A stretch of 64,000 nt of DNA from Paraburkholderia sp. BL25I1N1 (GCF_003002025.1 NZ_PVZB01000013.1:62001-126000); one strand, 5' to 3'. Shown: positions 52,632 to 62,478, counted from the first letter of the stretch. Notes: a model not told the origin generated them from the letters alone. Made by a program: numbers and translations.

Positions 52632-53414
52632 TCAGTTCGTCTTGTTCAGAAACGCGAGCACCGAGTCACGATGCTCGCGGCTCGTGTAGCAGACGGCCTG
52701 TGCCTGGCTGCCCTGCGCAAACACCTGATGCGCGGACAGTTCATAGCTCTGGTTGAGAATGGTTTTGCCGAGGGCGAGCGCAGTGGCCGAGCCCTGGCTC
52801 AATTCAGCGGCCCAGGCGCGTGCATCGGCAATGAGCGAGTCCGGCGCGCTCAGGCGATCCGCGATGCCGATTTCCAATGCTTCGTTCGCCTCGACCTTAC
52901 GCCCGCTGAAGATCAGTTCCTTCGCCCGTGCGAGGCCGACGCGTCGCGGCAGGAAGTACATGCCGCCGCCGTCGGCGATCAGACCGCGCTTGATGTAGCT
53001 CCACGCGAAGCTCGCTTCCTGCGACGCGATGATGAAGTCACATGAGAGCGCCATATCGGCGCCGAGGCCCGCCGCCGCCCCGTTGACCGCGGCGATGGTT
53101 GGTTTGGGTATCGAGTAGAGCAGATTGACCGTGTGATGCACGAGTTGCTGGCGGGACCATCCATTGAACGCGACCTCGCCGGCGGGTGCTTCCATGCGTT
53201 GCGCCATGCCGCTAACGTCGCCGCCGGCGCAAAATCCCTTGCCGTTGCCGGTCAACACGACGGCGCGCACCTCGCGGTCGCGCGAAACGGTGTCCAGCGC
53301 GCCGATCAGTTCGGCGCGCATTTCGTTGGTAATGGCGTTACGTTTTTCAGGTCGATTCAGCGCGATCGTAGCGATCTGCGATTCGATAGTGACTTGAATG
53401 GTGGATGTGCTCAT
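52632..53414 (-). CDS. Enoyl-CoA hydratase/isomerase (crotonase) family protein
   Basis: A 260-residue crotonase, first gene of the minus-strand pair with the NDP-forming ligase. The CoA-binding parts are LTGNGKGFCAGGDVSGM and GAAAGLGADMALSCD. The first hydratase Glu is Asp or absent (GADMAL) and the second region reads SYIKRGLIADGGG, as in PaaG-like isomerases. Start chosen at MSTSTIQVTIES; the 82 codons before it lie in the promoter region. Divergent from an MFS gene. Confidence 0.9.
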   Translation of the reverse strand: MSTSTIQVTIESQIATIALNRPEKRNAITNEMRAELIGALDTVSRDREVRAVVLTGNGKGFCAGGDVSGMAQRMEAPAGEVAFNGWSRQQLVHHTVNLLYSIPKPTIAAVNGAAAGLGADMALSCDFIIASQEASFAWSYIKRGLIADGGGMYFLPRRVGLARAKELIFSGRKVEANEALEIGIADRLSAPDSLIADARAWAAELSQGSATALALGKTILNQSYELSAHQVFAQGSQAQAVCYTSREHRDSVLAFLNKTN

Positions 53415-53502
53415 GCGCGTCTCGATGGTTGAATTGGAGTCGGCCGACTGGGTTAATCTGCCAATGCAGCTTAGCTTCACTAGTCGCTCGCGACATCCCA
53501 TC

Positions 53503-53566
53503 AATTCCACTCTGTGGAACGGAGCGCGTTTGTCCCCCGGAGCCGTCAATTCCACTGCATGGAATT
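53503..53566. promoter_or_regulatory. Two palindromes, candidate IclR operators
   Basis: AATTCCACTGCATGGAATT (53548-53566, perfect arms around 5 bases) and AATTCCACTCTGTGGAA (53503-53519, with TTCCAC-TCT-GTGGAA perfect) share AATTCCA-N5-TGGAA. Their centres are 45 bp apart and they lie midway between the divergent starts at 53414 and 53659. Likely binding sites for the IclR protein encoded at 55015. Confidence 0.65.
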
Positions 53567-53658
53567 GGCGCATTGTCATCGGCCGTTCGGTATCGATAAT
53601 GGATTCCAACGCAGGGACTTGCCATGACCCACCTGCGGTCCATATAAGCTCCGGAGAC

Positions 53659-54996
53659 ATGATGCACGCAGCCCGTTCAAATCCAATCGACGTCAGCGCC
53701 GTCGCGCAACCGCAGACCGAAGCCGTCTACCGGAAAGTCACCTGGCGGCTGCTGCCGTTCCTCTTTGTTTGCTACGTCTTCGCTTATCTGGATCGCGCCA
53801 ATATCGGCTTCGCGCACCTGCAGTTCTCGCGCGACATCGGTCTTTCCGATGCCGCGTTCGGTCTGGGCGTAGGACTCTTCTACGTGGGCTACATGATTTT
53901 CGAGGTGCCGAGCAACTTATGGCTTGCCCGCGTCGGCGTGAGAAAAACGCTCATGCGGATCATGACGCTATGGGGCATCGTTTCGGCGGGCAGCGCGTTC
54001 GTGCAGACGCCGACGCAGTTTTACATCGCGCGCGTGTTGCTGGGCGCAGCGGAGGCGGGATTCTTTCCGGGTGTGATTCTCTATTTCACCTACTGGTTTC
54101 CGGCCGCACGCCGCGCACGCGTGACCTCGATCTTCATGATGGCGATCTGCGCATCCGGCATTGTCAGTGGACCCGTGTCGGGATGGATTCTCAATAGCAT
54201 GACGGGCTTGCTCGGCTACAACGGCTGGCAATGGTTGTTCCTTCTGGAAGGACTTCCGTCAGTCGTCGCCGGTGTCTTCGCCTATGTCTATCTGACGGAC
54301 CGTCCCGAGCAGGCGAGCTGGCTCCTCGACGACGAAAAAGCGCTTCTGCTGGCGGAACTCGAGCGCGACGCGCAAACGAAGGCCTCACGTGCTCATGGTT
54401 CGATCTGGGCTGCGTTGAAGGAGCCAAAATTCTATTTCCTGACGTTCGCCTATTTCAGCGTGCCGTGGGCAAGCATCGTCGTGCATATCTGGGCACCGAG
54501 CGTGATCCAGAAAAGCGGCGTAACGAACTACTGGCACATTGGACTTCTTTCCGCGATTCCGTATGTGGTCGGCGCAGTCGCGATGTATCTGTTCGGCCGG
54601 AGCTCGGATCGCATGCTGGAGAGACGGTGGCATTTCATGGCAAGCGCATTGATGGCCGCGGTCGGCGTCGCGTTACTGCCGGCGGCGGCGAATCACGCAG
54701 GCATTCTGGTGGCACTGCTTTGCGTTGCCACGGCTGGCTATCTTGGCATGCTGTCGCTGTTCTGGACGATCCCACCCGCGTACCTGTCGAGCACCGCCGC
54801 GGCTAGCGGCATCGGCCTGATTAGTAGTCTCGGCCAGTTCGGCGGGATTTCCGCGCCCTCGGTGATCGGCTATGCATCGACGCACTTCGGCAGCAGCGCG
54901 ATGGGCCTCTATGCGGTCGCGGCCGTCTCCATTCTCGGCGGCCTTGCGGTGGTGCTGGGCGTTCCGGCCCGCGCGATCAGTGAGCGTCGCGAGTGA
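53659..54996 (+). CDS. MFS transporter, anion:cation symporter (ACS) family
   Basis: A 445-residue 12-helix carrier of the type that imports organic acids such as phthalate, tartrate, glucarate or hydroxyphenylacetate. Signatures: LPFLFVCYVFAYLDRANIGFA at helix 1, NLWLARVGVRKTLMRIMTLWG between helices 2 and 3, GAAEAGFFPGVILYFTYWFP. Start chosen at the ATGATG behind CCGGAG. It probably imports the acid activated by the NDP-forming ligase across the divergent promoter. Confidence 0.93.
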   Translation: MMHAARSNPIDVSAVAQPQTEAVYRKVTWRLLPFLFVCYVFAYLDRANIGFAHLQFSRDIGLSDAAFGLGVGLFYVGYMIFEVPSNLWLARVGVRKTLMRIMTLWGIVSAGSAFVQTPTQFYIARVLLGAAEAGFFPGVILYFTYWFPAARRARVTSIFMMAICASGIVSGPVSGWILNSMTGLLGYNGWQWLFLLEGLPSVVAGVFAYVYLTDRPEQASWLLDDEKALLLAELERDAQTKASRAHGSIWAALKEPKFYFLTFAYFSVPWASIVVHIWAPSVIQKSGVTNYWHIGLLSAIPYVVGAVAMYLFGRSSDRMLERRWHFMASALMAAVGVALLPAAANHAGILVALLCVATAGYLGMLSLFWTIPPAYLSSTAAASGIGLISSLGQFGGISAPSVIGYASTHFGSSAMGLYAVAAVSILGGLAVVLGVPARAISERRE

Positions 54997-55014
54997 AGGA
55001 TTCGCTGGCTGGCT

Positions 55015-55806
55015 TCAATCTTCCTGGCGCGCGCATGCGGCTTTGATGTCGTCGCGCAGACGCAGCAGGGGCGCTGCCAGTTCGCTTATCACGCTGTCTT
55101 TCGAGGCCGCCGTGCGGACGCTAAAGTTAAGGATCAACATCCGGTGTCCGGGAATGGCGAGCGGTGTCGCTAGCGCAATGACTTCGGGCTGCCAGCTTGC
55201 GACGCAATAGCCGTTTCGGTGCACGTCATCCACGGCCTCGGCGATTTCTCGCGCGAGGCGCTCCCAACCGCTGCGTCCGCGACGTTTGAACGCGTCCATC
55301 AGACGAGTGAATTCGGGCTTCGGCTGCGTGGCCAGATACGCGCGGCCGAGCGAGGTCAGTTCCATTGGCACGCGTTGTCCCGAGACGATCGTACGCAATG
55401 AGGCCCGCTGGTTATAGCGAATGGATTCAAGGTAGACCATCTCTTCCCGGTCGGCGCCGGCGATTCCGACATTGATGCGCTTCGCCTGGGCAGTGTCGCG
55501 GATTAGCGGTCCTGCCGCAGTCAGGACTGTGGATCCGCTGCGCAACGCCTGCGCCAGACTGAGCACGGGCAGGCCCAGTCTGTATGCCCTGCGCGCGGCA
55601 TCGTGCTCGAGATAACCCGCCTCGACGAGCGTTCGCGTAAGCCGGCTCACCGTTGCCTTCGGCAGGCCAGTGCGTTCCGCGAGTTCTCCATTGCCGAGAA
55701 GCGTCGCACCGGGGCCGAACGCGCGCAACAGTTCGAGCCCGCGTTCGAGCGATCGATTCGATGGAGTAGCGTTCGATTCCGGTTGTTGATTCGCGTGGTT
55801 CGCCAT
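55015..55806 (-). CDS. IclR-family transcriptional regulator
   Basis: A 263-residue IclR protein. HTH at about residues 18-75 (RSLERGLELLRAFG, LAERTGLPKATVSRLTRTLVEAGYL), effector domain after that (REEMVYLESIRYNQRASLRTI, MELTSLGRAYLA). Convergent with the MFS gene by 18 bp. It should act on the palindromes in the MFS/crotonase gap. Confidence 0.93.
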   Translation of the reverse strand: MANHANQQPESNATPSNRSLERGLELLRAFGPGATLLGNGELAERTGLPKATVSRLTRTLVEAGYLEHDAARRAYRLGLPVLSLAQALRSGSTVLTAAGPLIRDTAQAKRINVGIAGADREEMVYLESIRYNQRASLRTIVSGQRVPMELTSLGRAYLATQPKPEFTRLMDAFKRRGRSGWERLAREIAEAVDDVHRNGYCVASWQPEVIALATPLAIPGHRMLILNFSVRTAASKDSVISELAAPLLRLRDDIKAACARQED

Positions 55807-56324
55807 AGACCGTGGGTTCGCCGTGCTTACTTGAGAGATCGATTGCCGATGCCGGATCGGACAGCATGGTAGCGCCGCAGCCGAGCCCGCTAGTTATCTC
55901 GCGGTTGCCGTAGCGAACGGCAATCCGTCGGGGCGCCGTTTTATCGACGCAGCAGATGGTACGCCTCCTGCGTGTCTTGTGCGATTGGCAGTCGCACCCA
56001 CCTTGCGCTTCGCCGCCCGCGGCAATTCCCTTCGCCCCAGCTTTGGCCTGGCGCTCCACGTTCTTGCGATAAGCAGTATTGATCCCAGGTGATATGGATC
56101 ACAGCCATCCATGGTTTACCGGCGAGACATCAGGCGTTGCCGAGCCGCGTAGAAGGCGTGCGTAGAGCACGGATCGCGTACGCTGCATTCCCGCCGCCAT
56201 CCGGAGACCGACGGTGTTCACGAAACACCCGGACGTCTAACGCATTCATCGTCGCCCAACTGCTCCGATTGCAATGTGTCAGACGGTAACCGTTAGAATT
56301 GCGGCTTTAGCCTGGAATACGCCA
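55807..56324. other. Intergenic stretch, nothing recognised
   Basis: About 520 bp between iclR and the helicase gene. Short open frames on both strands are arginine-rich and lack family patterns or good ribosome binding sites. It should contain the promoters of both divergent genes, but no clear -35/-10 pair could be fixed. Confidence 0.5.
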
Positions 56325-57764
56325 ATGTCTTTTGCCTCGCTTGGCCTGATCGATCCTTTGCTGCGTAATGTGCAGGACCTCAATTACCAGACACCTACGC
56401 CGGTGCAGGCCAAGGCGATTCCCGCTGTGCTCAGCGGCAAGGACGTCATGGCTGCGGCACAGACCGGGACGGGCAAAACGGCGGGTTTTGCGCTGCCGCT
56501 GTTGCAACGGCTGGTGCAACACGGCCCGGCGGTGTCCAGCAACCGCGCGCGCGTTCTGGTGCTGGTGCCCACGCGTGAACTGGCCGAACAGGTGCTGCAA
56601 AGCTTTATCGATTACGGCAAAGGTCTCGACTTACGATTTCTGGCCGCCTACGGCGGCGTGAGTATCAACCCGCAGATGATGAAGCTGCGCAAAGGCGTGG
56701 ATGTGCTCGTTGCCACGCCGGGCCGTTTGCTGGATCTGAATCGCCAGAACGCAGTGCAGTTCGATCAGGTACAAACGCTGGTGCTGGATGAAGCCGACCG
56801 CATGCTCGATCTGGGATTTGCGCGCGAACTCAACGCCGTCTTTGCTGCCTTGCCTGCCGAGCGCCAAACCCTGCTGTTCTCCGCCACGTTTACGGACGAT
56901 ATCCGCGCCATGGCGGCGGGCATTCTGCGCGGCCCGGTCAATATCAGCGTCAGCCCGCCCAACGTCACGGCCAGCAGGATCAAGCAGTGGGTGGTGCCGG
57001 TGGATAAGAAGAACAAGCCAGACCTCTTCATTCACCTTGTGGCCAAGAACAAGTGGCAGCACGCGCTGGTATTCGTCAAAACCCGCAACGGCGTGGAATA
57101 CCTGGCGGCCATGCTGGATGACGCGGGCTATGCGGTCGACACCATCCACGGCGACAAACCGCAACCCGCGCGCCTGCGTGCGCTGGAGCGCTTCAAGACG
57201 CGCGAAGTCCAAATGCTGGTAGCCACCGATGTGGCGGCGCGTGGGCTGGATATTGACGACCTGCCGCTGGTGATCAACGTCGATCTGCCGATCGTGGCGC
57301 AAGACTATGTGCACCGTATCGGCCGTACCGGCCGCGCGGGTGCCAGTGGCGTGGCGGTGTCCCTTGTCTGCGCCGATGAAGCGCCGCAACTGGCCGCGAT
57401 CGAAGCGCTGATCCGGCAAACGCTGCGCCGTGAGGAAGAGCCGGGTTTCGAGGCCGAACACCGCGTGCCGCAAACTAGCGCGACAGGCGAGATCGTCAAG
57501 AAACCCAAGAAGCCTAAGAAGCCGAAAGTGCCGCAAGCTGCGCCGGGCGCCGTGCAGGTGCCCAGCAAAAAATCACGCCCGCAAAGTGGCGCAAACAAAC
57601 GCAAGCCGGCGGCGCAGGGCGCTGTGGCCGCAGGTAAAGGCACAAGCTCGCCCAGCGGTCACTCATTCGGCGTGCCAAAGCCACGCAGCAAATCCGCCAG
57701 CAAGCCGGTTGCGGGGTCACGCAAGCCGGCTGCCAGATCCGCGGGTGGCCGCGGCAAACGCTAA
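56325..57764 (+). CDS. rhlE: DEAD-box ATP-dependent RNA helicase (RhlE type)
   Basis: A 479-residue RNA helicase involved in RNA remodelling and ribosome or mRNA turnover. Motifs in order: MSFASLGL and TPTPVQAKAIP (Q motif), AQTGTGKT (45-52), VPTRELAEQ, ATPGRLLDL, LDEADRMLD, LFSATFTDD, ATDVAARGLDID and HRIGRTGRAG. After residue 395 follows a low-complexity Lys/Pro/Ala tail with RGKR at the end, usual for RhlE in Burkholderiales and probably RNA-binding. Convergent with acnB, with only 6 bp between stops. Confidence 0.94.
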   Translation: MSFASLGLIDPLLRNVQDLNYQTPTPVQAKAIPAVLSGKDVMAAAQTGTGKTAGFALPLLQRLVQHGPAVSSNRARVLVLVPTRELAEQVLQSFIDYGKGLDLRFLAAYGGVSINPQMMKLRKGVDVLVATPGRLLDLNRQNAVQFDQVQTLVLDEADRMLDLGFARELNAVFAALPAERQTLLFSATFTDDIRAMAAGILRGPVNISVSPPNVTASRIKQWVVPVDKKNKPDLFIHLVAKNKWQHALVFVKTRNGVEYLAAMLDDAGYAVDTIHGDKPQPARLRALERFKTREVQMLVATDVAARGLDIDDLPLVINVDLPIVAQDYVHRIGRTGRAGASGVAVSLVCADEAPQLAAIEALIRQTLRREEEPGFEAEHRVPQTSATGEIVKKPKKPKKPKVPQAAPGAVQVPSKKSRPQSGANKRKPAAQGAVAAGKGTSSPSGHSFGVPKPRSKSASKPVAGSRKPAARSAGGRGKR

Positions 57765-57770
57765 GCCTGT

Positions 57771-60356
57771 TTACACCGCGACGCTATCTGCCACTTCCTT
57801 GAAGTCTTCGATCTGGTCGAAGTTCATGTATTGGTAGATATTGTCGCTGCTGGCGGTCAGCACGCCCATGTCGGCCATGTATTCCTCTTTGGTCGGAATC
57901 TTGCCCAGACGCGAGCAGATTGCCGCCAGTTCGGCCGAGCCGAGGTACACGTTCGTGTTCTTGCCCAGACGGTTCGGGAAGTTACGGGTCGACGTGGACA
58001 TGACCGTCGCGCCTTCGCGCACCTGTGCCTGGTTGCCCATGCACAGCGAGCAGCCCGGCATTTCGGTGCGCGCACCGGCCGTGCCGAACACGCCGTAGTG
58101 GCCTTCCTCGGTCAGTTGCTTCTGATCCATCCTGGTGGGCGGCGCGACCCACAGCTTGACCGGAATGTCGCGCTTGCCTTCCAGCAGCTTCGACGCGGCA
58201 CGGAAGTGACCGATATTGGTCATGCACGAACCGATGAACACTTCGTCGATCTTCGCACCGGCCACCTCGGACAGCGTCTTCACGTCGTCCGGGTCGTTCG
58301 GGCAGGCGACGATCGGCTCGTGGATATCGGCGAGGTCGATCTCGATCACGGCTGCGTACTCGGCGTCCGCGTCCGGCGACAGCAGTTGCGGATCGGCGAG
58401 CCATGCTTCCATTGCCTTGATGCGGCGCTGCAGGCTGCGCGGATCCTGGTAACCCTGCGCGATCATCCACTTGAGCAGCGTGACGTTGCTGTTCAGGTAC
58501 TCGATGATCGGTTCCTTGTTCAGGTGCACCGTGCAGCCGGCAGCCGAACGCTCGGCCGATGCATCCGACAGTTCGAACGCCTGCTCGACCTTCAGATCGG
58601 GCAGACCTTCGATTTCGAGCACGCGGCCCGAGAAAATGTTCTTCTTGCCTTGCTTGGCGACCGTCAGCGTGCCTTGCTTGATTGCGTACAGCGGGATCGC
58701 GTTGACGAGGTCGCGCAGCGTGACGCCCGGCTGCATTTTGCCCTTGAAGCGAACCAGCACGGATTCCGGCATGTCCAGCGGCATCGTGCCAGTGGCGGCG
58801 GCGAACGCGACCAGACCCGAACCCGCCGGGAAGCTGATACCGATCGGGAAGCGCGTGTGCGAGTCGCCGCCGGTGCCGACGGTGTCGGGCAGCAGCATAC
58901 GGTTCAGCCACGAGTGGATCACGCCGTCGCCGGGACGCAGCGCGATGCCGCCGCGGTTGCTGATGAAGTCCGGCAGAGTGCGGTGCGTCTTCACGTCCAC
59001 CGACTTCGGATAAGCGGCGGTGTGGCAGAACGACTGCATGACGAGGTCGGCGGAGAAGCCGAGGCACGCCAGGTCTTTCAGTTCGTCACGGGTCATCGGG
59101 CCTGTGGTGTCCTGCGAGCCGACCGAGGTCATCTTCGGTTCGCAGTAGGTGCCCGGGCGCACGCCCTGGCCTTCCGGCAGGCCGCACGCACGGCCGACCA
59201 TCTTCTGCGCGAGCGAGAAACCCTTGCCGCTGTCGGCCGGCTGCTGCGGCAGGCGGAACAGGGTGGACGGAGCGAGGCCGAGCGCTTCGCGCGCCTTGGC
59301 GGTCAGGCCACGGCCGATGATGAGAGGAATACGGCCACCCGCGCGCACTTCGTCGAACAGCACGTCGGACTTGACCTGGAATTCGGCGATTACCGCGCCG
59401 TTCTTCAGCGCTTTGCCTTCGTAGGGACGCAGTTCCACCACGTCGCCCATTTCCATTTGCGACACGTCGAGTTCGATCGGCAGCGCGCCCGCGTCTTCCA
59501 TGGTGTTGTAGAAGATCGGGGCGATCTTGCCGCCGAGGCACACGCCGCCGAAGCGCTTGTTCGGGATGAAGGGGATGTCTTCGCCCGTGAACCACAGCAC
59601 CGAATTGGTGGCCGACTTGCGCGAGGAGCCGGTGCCGACCACGTCGCCGACGTAGGCGACCAGATGGCCTTTTTCTTTCAGCGCCTGGATGAACTTGATC
59701 GGGCCGCGCTTGCCGTCTTCTTCCGGCGTGATGCCGGGACGCGCGTTTTTCAGCATTGCCAGCGCGTGCAACGGGATGTCCGGGCGGGTGGTGGCGTCCG
59801 GCGCCGGCGAGAGGTCGTCCGTATTGGTTTCGCCCGTCACCTTGAAGACGGTGATGGTCAGGCTTTGCGGCACTTCCGGACGGCTCGTGAACCATTCGGC
59901 GTCGGCCCAGCTTTGCGTCACGGCCTTCGCGTTGGCGTTGCCCTGGTCTGCCAGTTCCTTGACGTCGTGGAACGCGTCGAACATCAGCAGGGTTTTCTTC
60001 AGCGCGTCCGCGGCAACGGTGCCGACTTCCGCGTCCGACAGCAGTTCGATCAGCGGCTGGATGTTGTAGCCACCCAGCATGGTGCCGAGCAGTTCCGTGG
60101 CGCGAGCGCGCGAGATCAGCGCGCAGGCGGTCTCACCCTTGGCGACGGCAGCGAGGAAGCCGGCCTTCACGCGGGCGGCTTCATCGACGCCGGCGGGCAC
60201 GCGGTTGGTGATCAGGTCGAGCAGGGTTTGCTCTTCGCCTGCGGGCGGGTTGGTGAGGAGCTCAACCAGTTCGGCGGTCTGCTGGGCGGTCAGCGGCAGG
60301 GGCGGAATGCCGAGCGTGGCGCGTGCGGCTGCGTGAGCGCGAAAGTTTTCAAGCAT
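57771..60356 (-). CDS. acnB: Bifunctional aconitate hydratase 2/2-methylisocitrate dehydratase (AcnB)
   Basis: An 861-residue AcnB, normal length. The N-terminal HEAT-like domain starts [21 protein letters not shown]; the swivel domain precedes the catalytic Fe-S domains, as in all AcnB. Cluster cysteines are in [13 protein letters not shown] and [15 protein letters not shown]. It isomerises citrate to isocitrate in the TCA cycle and may serve the methylcitrate cycle. Start chosen at MLENFRAH with AGCAGG upstream; 17 further codons upstream are open but not conserved. A palindrome lies 111 bp upstream. Confidence 0.97.
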   Translation of the reverse strand: MLENFRAHAAARATLGIPPLPLTAQQTAELVELLTNPPAGEEQTLLDLITNRVPAGVDEAARVKAGFLAAVAKGETACALISRARATELLGTMLGGYNIQPLIELLSDAEVGTVAADALKKTLLMFDAFHDVKELADQGNANAKAVTQSWADAEWFTSRPEVPQSLTITVFKVTGETNTDDLSPAPDATTRPDIPLHALAMLKNARPGITPEEDGKRGPIKFIQALKEKGHLVAYVGDVVGTGSSRKSATNSVLWFTGEDIPFIPNKRFGGVCLGGKIAPIFYNTMEDAGALPIELDVSQMEMGDVVELRPYEGKALKNGAVIAEFQVKSDVLFDEVRAGGRIPLIIGRGLTAKAREALGLAPSTLFRLPQQPADSGKGFSLAQKMVGRACGLPEGQGVRPGTYCEPKMTSVGSQDTTGPMTRDELKDLACLGFSADLVMQSFCHTAAYPKSVDVKTHRTLPDFISNRGGIALRPGDGVIHSWLNRMLLPDTVGTGGDSHTRFPIGISFPAGSGLVAFAAATGTMPLDMPESVLVRFKGKMQPGVTLRDLVNAIPLYAIKQGTLTVAKQGKKNIFSGRVLEIEGLPDLKVEQAFELSDASAERSAAGCTVHLNKEPIIEYLNSNVTLLKWMIAQGYQDPRSLQRRIKAMEAWLADPQLLSPDADAEYAAVIEIDLADIHEPIVACPNDPDDVKTLSEVAGAKIDEVFIGSCMTNIGHFRAASKLLEGKRDIPVKLWVAPPTRMDQKQLTEEGHYGVFGTAGARTEMPGCSLCMGNQAQVREGATVMSTSTRNFPNRLGKNTNVYLGSAELAAICSRLGKIPTKEEYMADMGVLTASSDNIYQYMNFDQIEDFKEVADSVAV

Positions 60357-60466
60357 GAAAGAACCTGCTGATGTTGGCGTTTCAGGGGATCGCTTCCGGC
60401 CCGCCATGGCTGTGCCGGATAGCGTTTGGGTGCAATTTTAAAGGGATGGGCGCTCGAGGTCAATTG

Positions 60467-60485
60467 TCTTATATCTTATATAAGA
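60467..60485. promoter_or_regulatory. Palindrome upstream of acnB
   Basis: TCTTATATCTTATATAAGA: 8-bp perfect arms around 3 bases, in an AT-rich island within GC-rich DNA. Position and form suit the operator of a GntR-type regulator of TCA-cycle genes. It could also overlap the promoter itself. Confidence 0.55.
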
Positions 60486-60840
60486 GTGGCGGCTGAAGAG
60501 CGGATTTAGGGGCCGAGAGACGCGGGCTCAACGGTGGCGGTCCTTGAAACCCGGATGAACAGTGGGCATGGGCGGTTCGTGAGCCACCCCGCCGTGCCGC
60601 GCAAGTGGCCGGGATAGCACCCCTCGAATCCGACCCGATCAGCGGAACCTGCCACGCATTTGCCGCCTGCCTTGCCGAAGCGCTGGACGATCTCCATGCG
60701 CTGCGCGAGGCTGATTAGCTTTACCATGCATTTGCCGTCCGACATTTTTCGCGGCCTGCTGTCCGTCAGCATGCGGCCCACGCGTCATTGTGATGGCGGC
60801 CCGATGTAGTCACCCGCCTCAACCCATGACGGAGGCTCCT
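60486..60840. other. Intergenic stretch, nothing recognised
   Basis: About 355 bp between the acnB operator and the YciI gene. A 91-codon minus-strand frame (60506-60781) has no recognisable family and no good ribosome binding site. GGAGG at 60830-60834 serves the next gene. Confidence 0.5.
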
Positions 60841-61212
60841 ATGCAATACCTGTTGATGATCTATTCGGAAGAAAACGGCTGGAACCAGATGAGCGACAGT
60901 GAGCGGCAGCAAGGCGTCGCCGCATATCACGCGTACACCGAATCGTTGAAAAAAGCGGACGTTCTGGTCGGCGCCAACCGGCTGCAGCACACGAACACGG
61001 CGACCACGGTGCGGCTCGTCGACGGCAAGCCGCAGGTGCTTGACGGACCGTTCTCCGATTCGAAGGAGCAGTTGGCCGGGTACTACCTGATCGATGTGCC
61101 CAACCTGGACGCGGCGATCGCGTGGGCGTCGCGTTGCCCCGGCGCGGCGCACGGCCTCATGGAGGTGCGCCCGGTCTGGACGGCTCCGTACGATGCGCCT
61201 TCCGTTGCGTGA
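60841..61212 (+). CDS. YciI/DGPF-domain protein, partner of an ECF42 sigma factor
   Basis: A 123-residue YCII-related protein: MQYLLMIYSEENGW at the start, then the name-giving DGPF in VLDGPFSDSKEQLAGYYLID. Proteins of this type accompany ECF42-group sigma factors and are thought to be their regulators or targets. A strong GGAGG precedes ATG 60841, which decides the start. The sigma factor follows after 6 bp. Confidence 0.93.
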   Translation: MQYLLMIYSEENGWNQMSDSERQQGVAAYHAYTESLKKADVLVGANRLQHTNTATTVRLVDGKPQVLDGPFSDSKEQLAGYYLIDVPNLDAAIAWASRCPGAAHGLMEVRPVWTAPYDAPSVA

Positions 61213-61218
61213 GTCGGG

Positions 61219-62478
61219 ATGGCTGCGGCCGTGAGCGCTGACAGCGCGGCGCGTGCGATCGCCGAGGCGGTCGCGCGTCGCAGTTACGGCAAGCTCGTCG
61301 CGCTGCTGGCAATGCGCACGCGCGACGTCGCCGCGGCCGAGGACGCGCTGGCCGACGCGTTTGCGGCCGCGCTCGCCGACTGGCCGGAGCGCGGCTGCCC
61401 CGCGAATCCCGAAGCGTGGCTGATGACGGTCGCGCGTCGCCGGGCAATCGACGGCGCGCGGCATCGCCGCGTCGGCGACGAAGTGACGAACCAGCTCACG
61501 ATCCTCGCCGACGAGATCGACGAGCGTGAAGCAGCCGCGTTGCCCGACCGGCGGCTTGCGCTGCTGTTCGCATGCACGCACCCTGCGCTCGAGGCCGCGA
61601 TTCGCACGCCGCTAATGCTGCAAGTCGTGCTGGGGCTCGAAGCGAAGACGATTGCCTCCGCGTTCCTGATGTCGCCCGCCGCGATGAGCAAGCGCCTCGT
61701 GCGGGCGAAGAACAAGATCCGGGCGGCGGGCATTCCGTTCAGCGTACCCGAGCGCGAGGAGTTGCCTGGCCGGCTTGCTGCGGTGCTGGAAGCGGTCTAT
61801 GCGGCGTATGCGGAAGGTTGGACCGACCCGCTCGGCCGCGATACAGAGAGGCGCGATCTCACCGGCGAGGCATTGTTCCTTGCACACCTGCTCGTCGAAC
61901 TGCTGCCCGAGGAGCCGGAGACGCTGGGTCTGCTCGCGCTCATGCTGTATGCGCAGGCGCGTTGCGACGCGCGACGCAATGCGGCCGGCGACTATGTGCC
62001 GCTGTCGGCTCAGGATCCGGCGACATGGAACGCACCCATGATCGACGCAGCCGACGCACTGTTACTGCGCGCGAGCGCATTCAACGCAATCGGACGCTTT
62101 CAGCTGGAAGCCGCGCTGCAGTCGGCGCATGTGCACCGCTGCCGCACGCATCGCTCGAACTGGGACGAGATCGTGCAGCTCTACGATGCGCTGTTCGCGA
62201 TTGCAGCCTCGCCGGTGGTCGCGGTGAACCGCGCGCTCGCGCTGGCGGAACGCGACGGCCCGCTGGCGGCGCTCGACGCGCTCGAGCCGTATGCAGACGA
62301 TCCGCGCCTGGCCGACTACCAGCCGTACTGGGCCGCGCGCGCCGATCTGCTCACGCGTGCCGGCGCGACGGCTGAAGCGCTCGGCGCGTACGATCTCGCG
62401 ATCGGACTCGAGCGCGATCCGTCCGTGCGCCGATTTCTGCAGCGCAAGCGCGCTGAGGTGTCATCGGCGGGAAGGTAG
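61219..62478 (+). CDS. ECF-type RNA polymerase sigma factor (ECF42-like, with C-terminal extension)
   Basis: A 419-residue sigma factor. Region 2 (about residues 10-75: AAEDALADAFAAALADWPERG, ANPEAWLMTVARRRAIDGAR) and region 4 (LMLQVVLGLEAKTIASAFLM, SPAAMSKRLVRAKNKIR) are normal. The remaining 220 residues form the DUF6596/TPR-like extension typical of ECF42 (EGWTDPLGRDTERRDLTGEA, ALNRALALAERDGPLAALDAL in related form). No anti-sigma factor is present; the extension and the DGPF partner are thought to take over control. Confidence 0.93.
   Translation: MAAAVSADSAARAIAEAVARRSYGKLVALLAMRTRDVAAAEDALADAFAAALADWPERGCPANPEAWLMTVARRRAIDGARHRRVGDEVTNQLTILADEIDEREAAALPDRRLALLFACTHPALEAAIRTPLMLQVVLGLEAKTIASAFLMSPAAMSKRLVRAKNKIRAAGIPFSVPEREELPGRLAAVLEAVYAAYAEGWTDPLGRDTERRDLTGEALFLAHLLVELLPEEPETLGLLALMLYAQARCDARRNAAGDYVPLSAQDPATWNAPMIDAADALLLRASAFNAIGRFQLEAALQSAHVHRCRTHRSNWDEIVQLYDALFAIAASPVVAVNRALALAERDGPLAALDALEPYADDPRLADYQPYWAARADLLTRAGATAEALGAYDLAIGLERDPSVRRFLQRKRAEVSSAGR

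Noticed and set aside
50440-53414. Assignment of the NDP-forming ligase and crotonase as feruloyl-CoA synthetase and hydratase-lyase
   Set aside because: FerA is of this ligase family, but the crotonase does not carry the pattern of feruloyl-CoA hydratase-lyases and no vanillate genes are nearby.
55894-56112. Short minus-strand frame upstream of iclR
   Set aside because: Arg-rich, no homology recognised, no start signal.
57831-60371. 846-codon plus-strand frame opposite acnB
   Set aside because: Antisense shadow of AcnB, which is unmistakable on the minus strand.
60506-60781. 91-codon minus-strand frame between acnB and the YciI gene
   Set aside because: No family pattern, no good ribosome binding site, and atypical composition.
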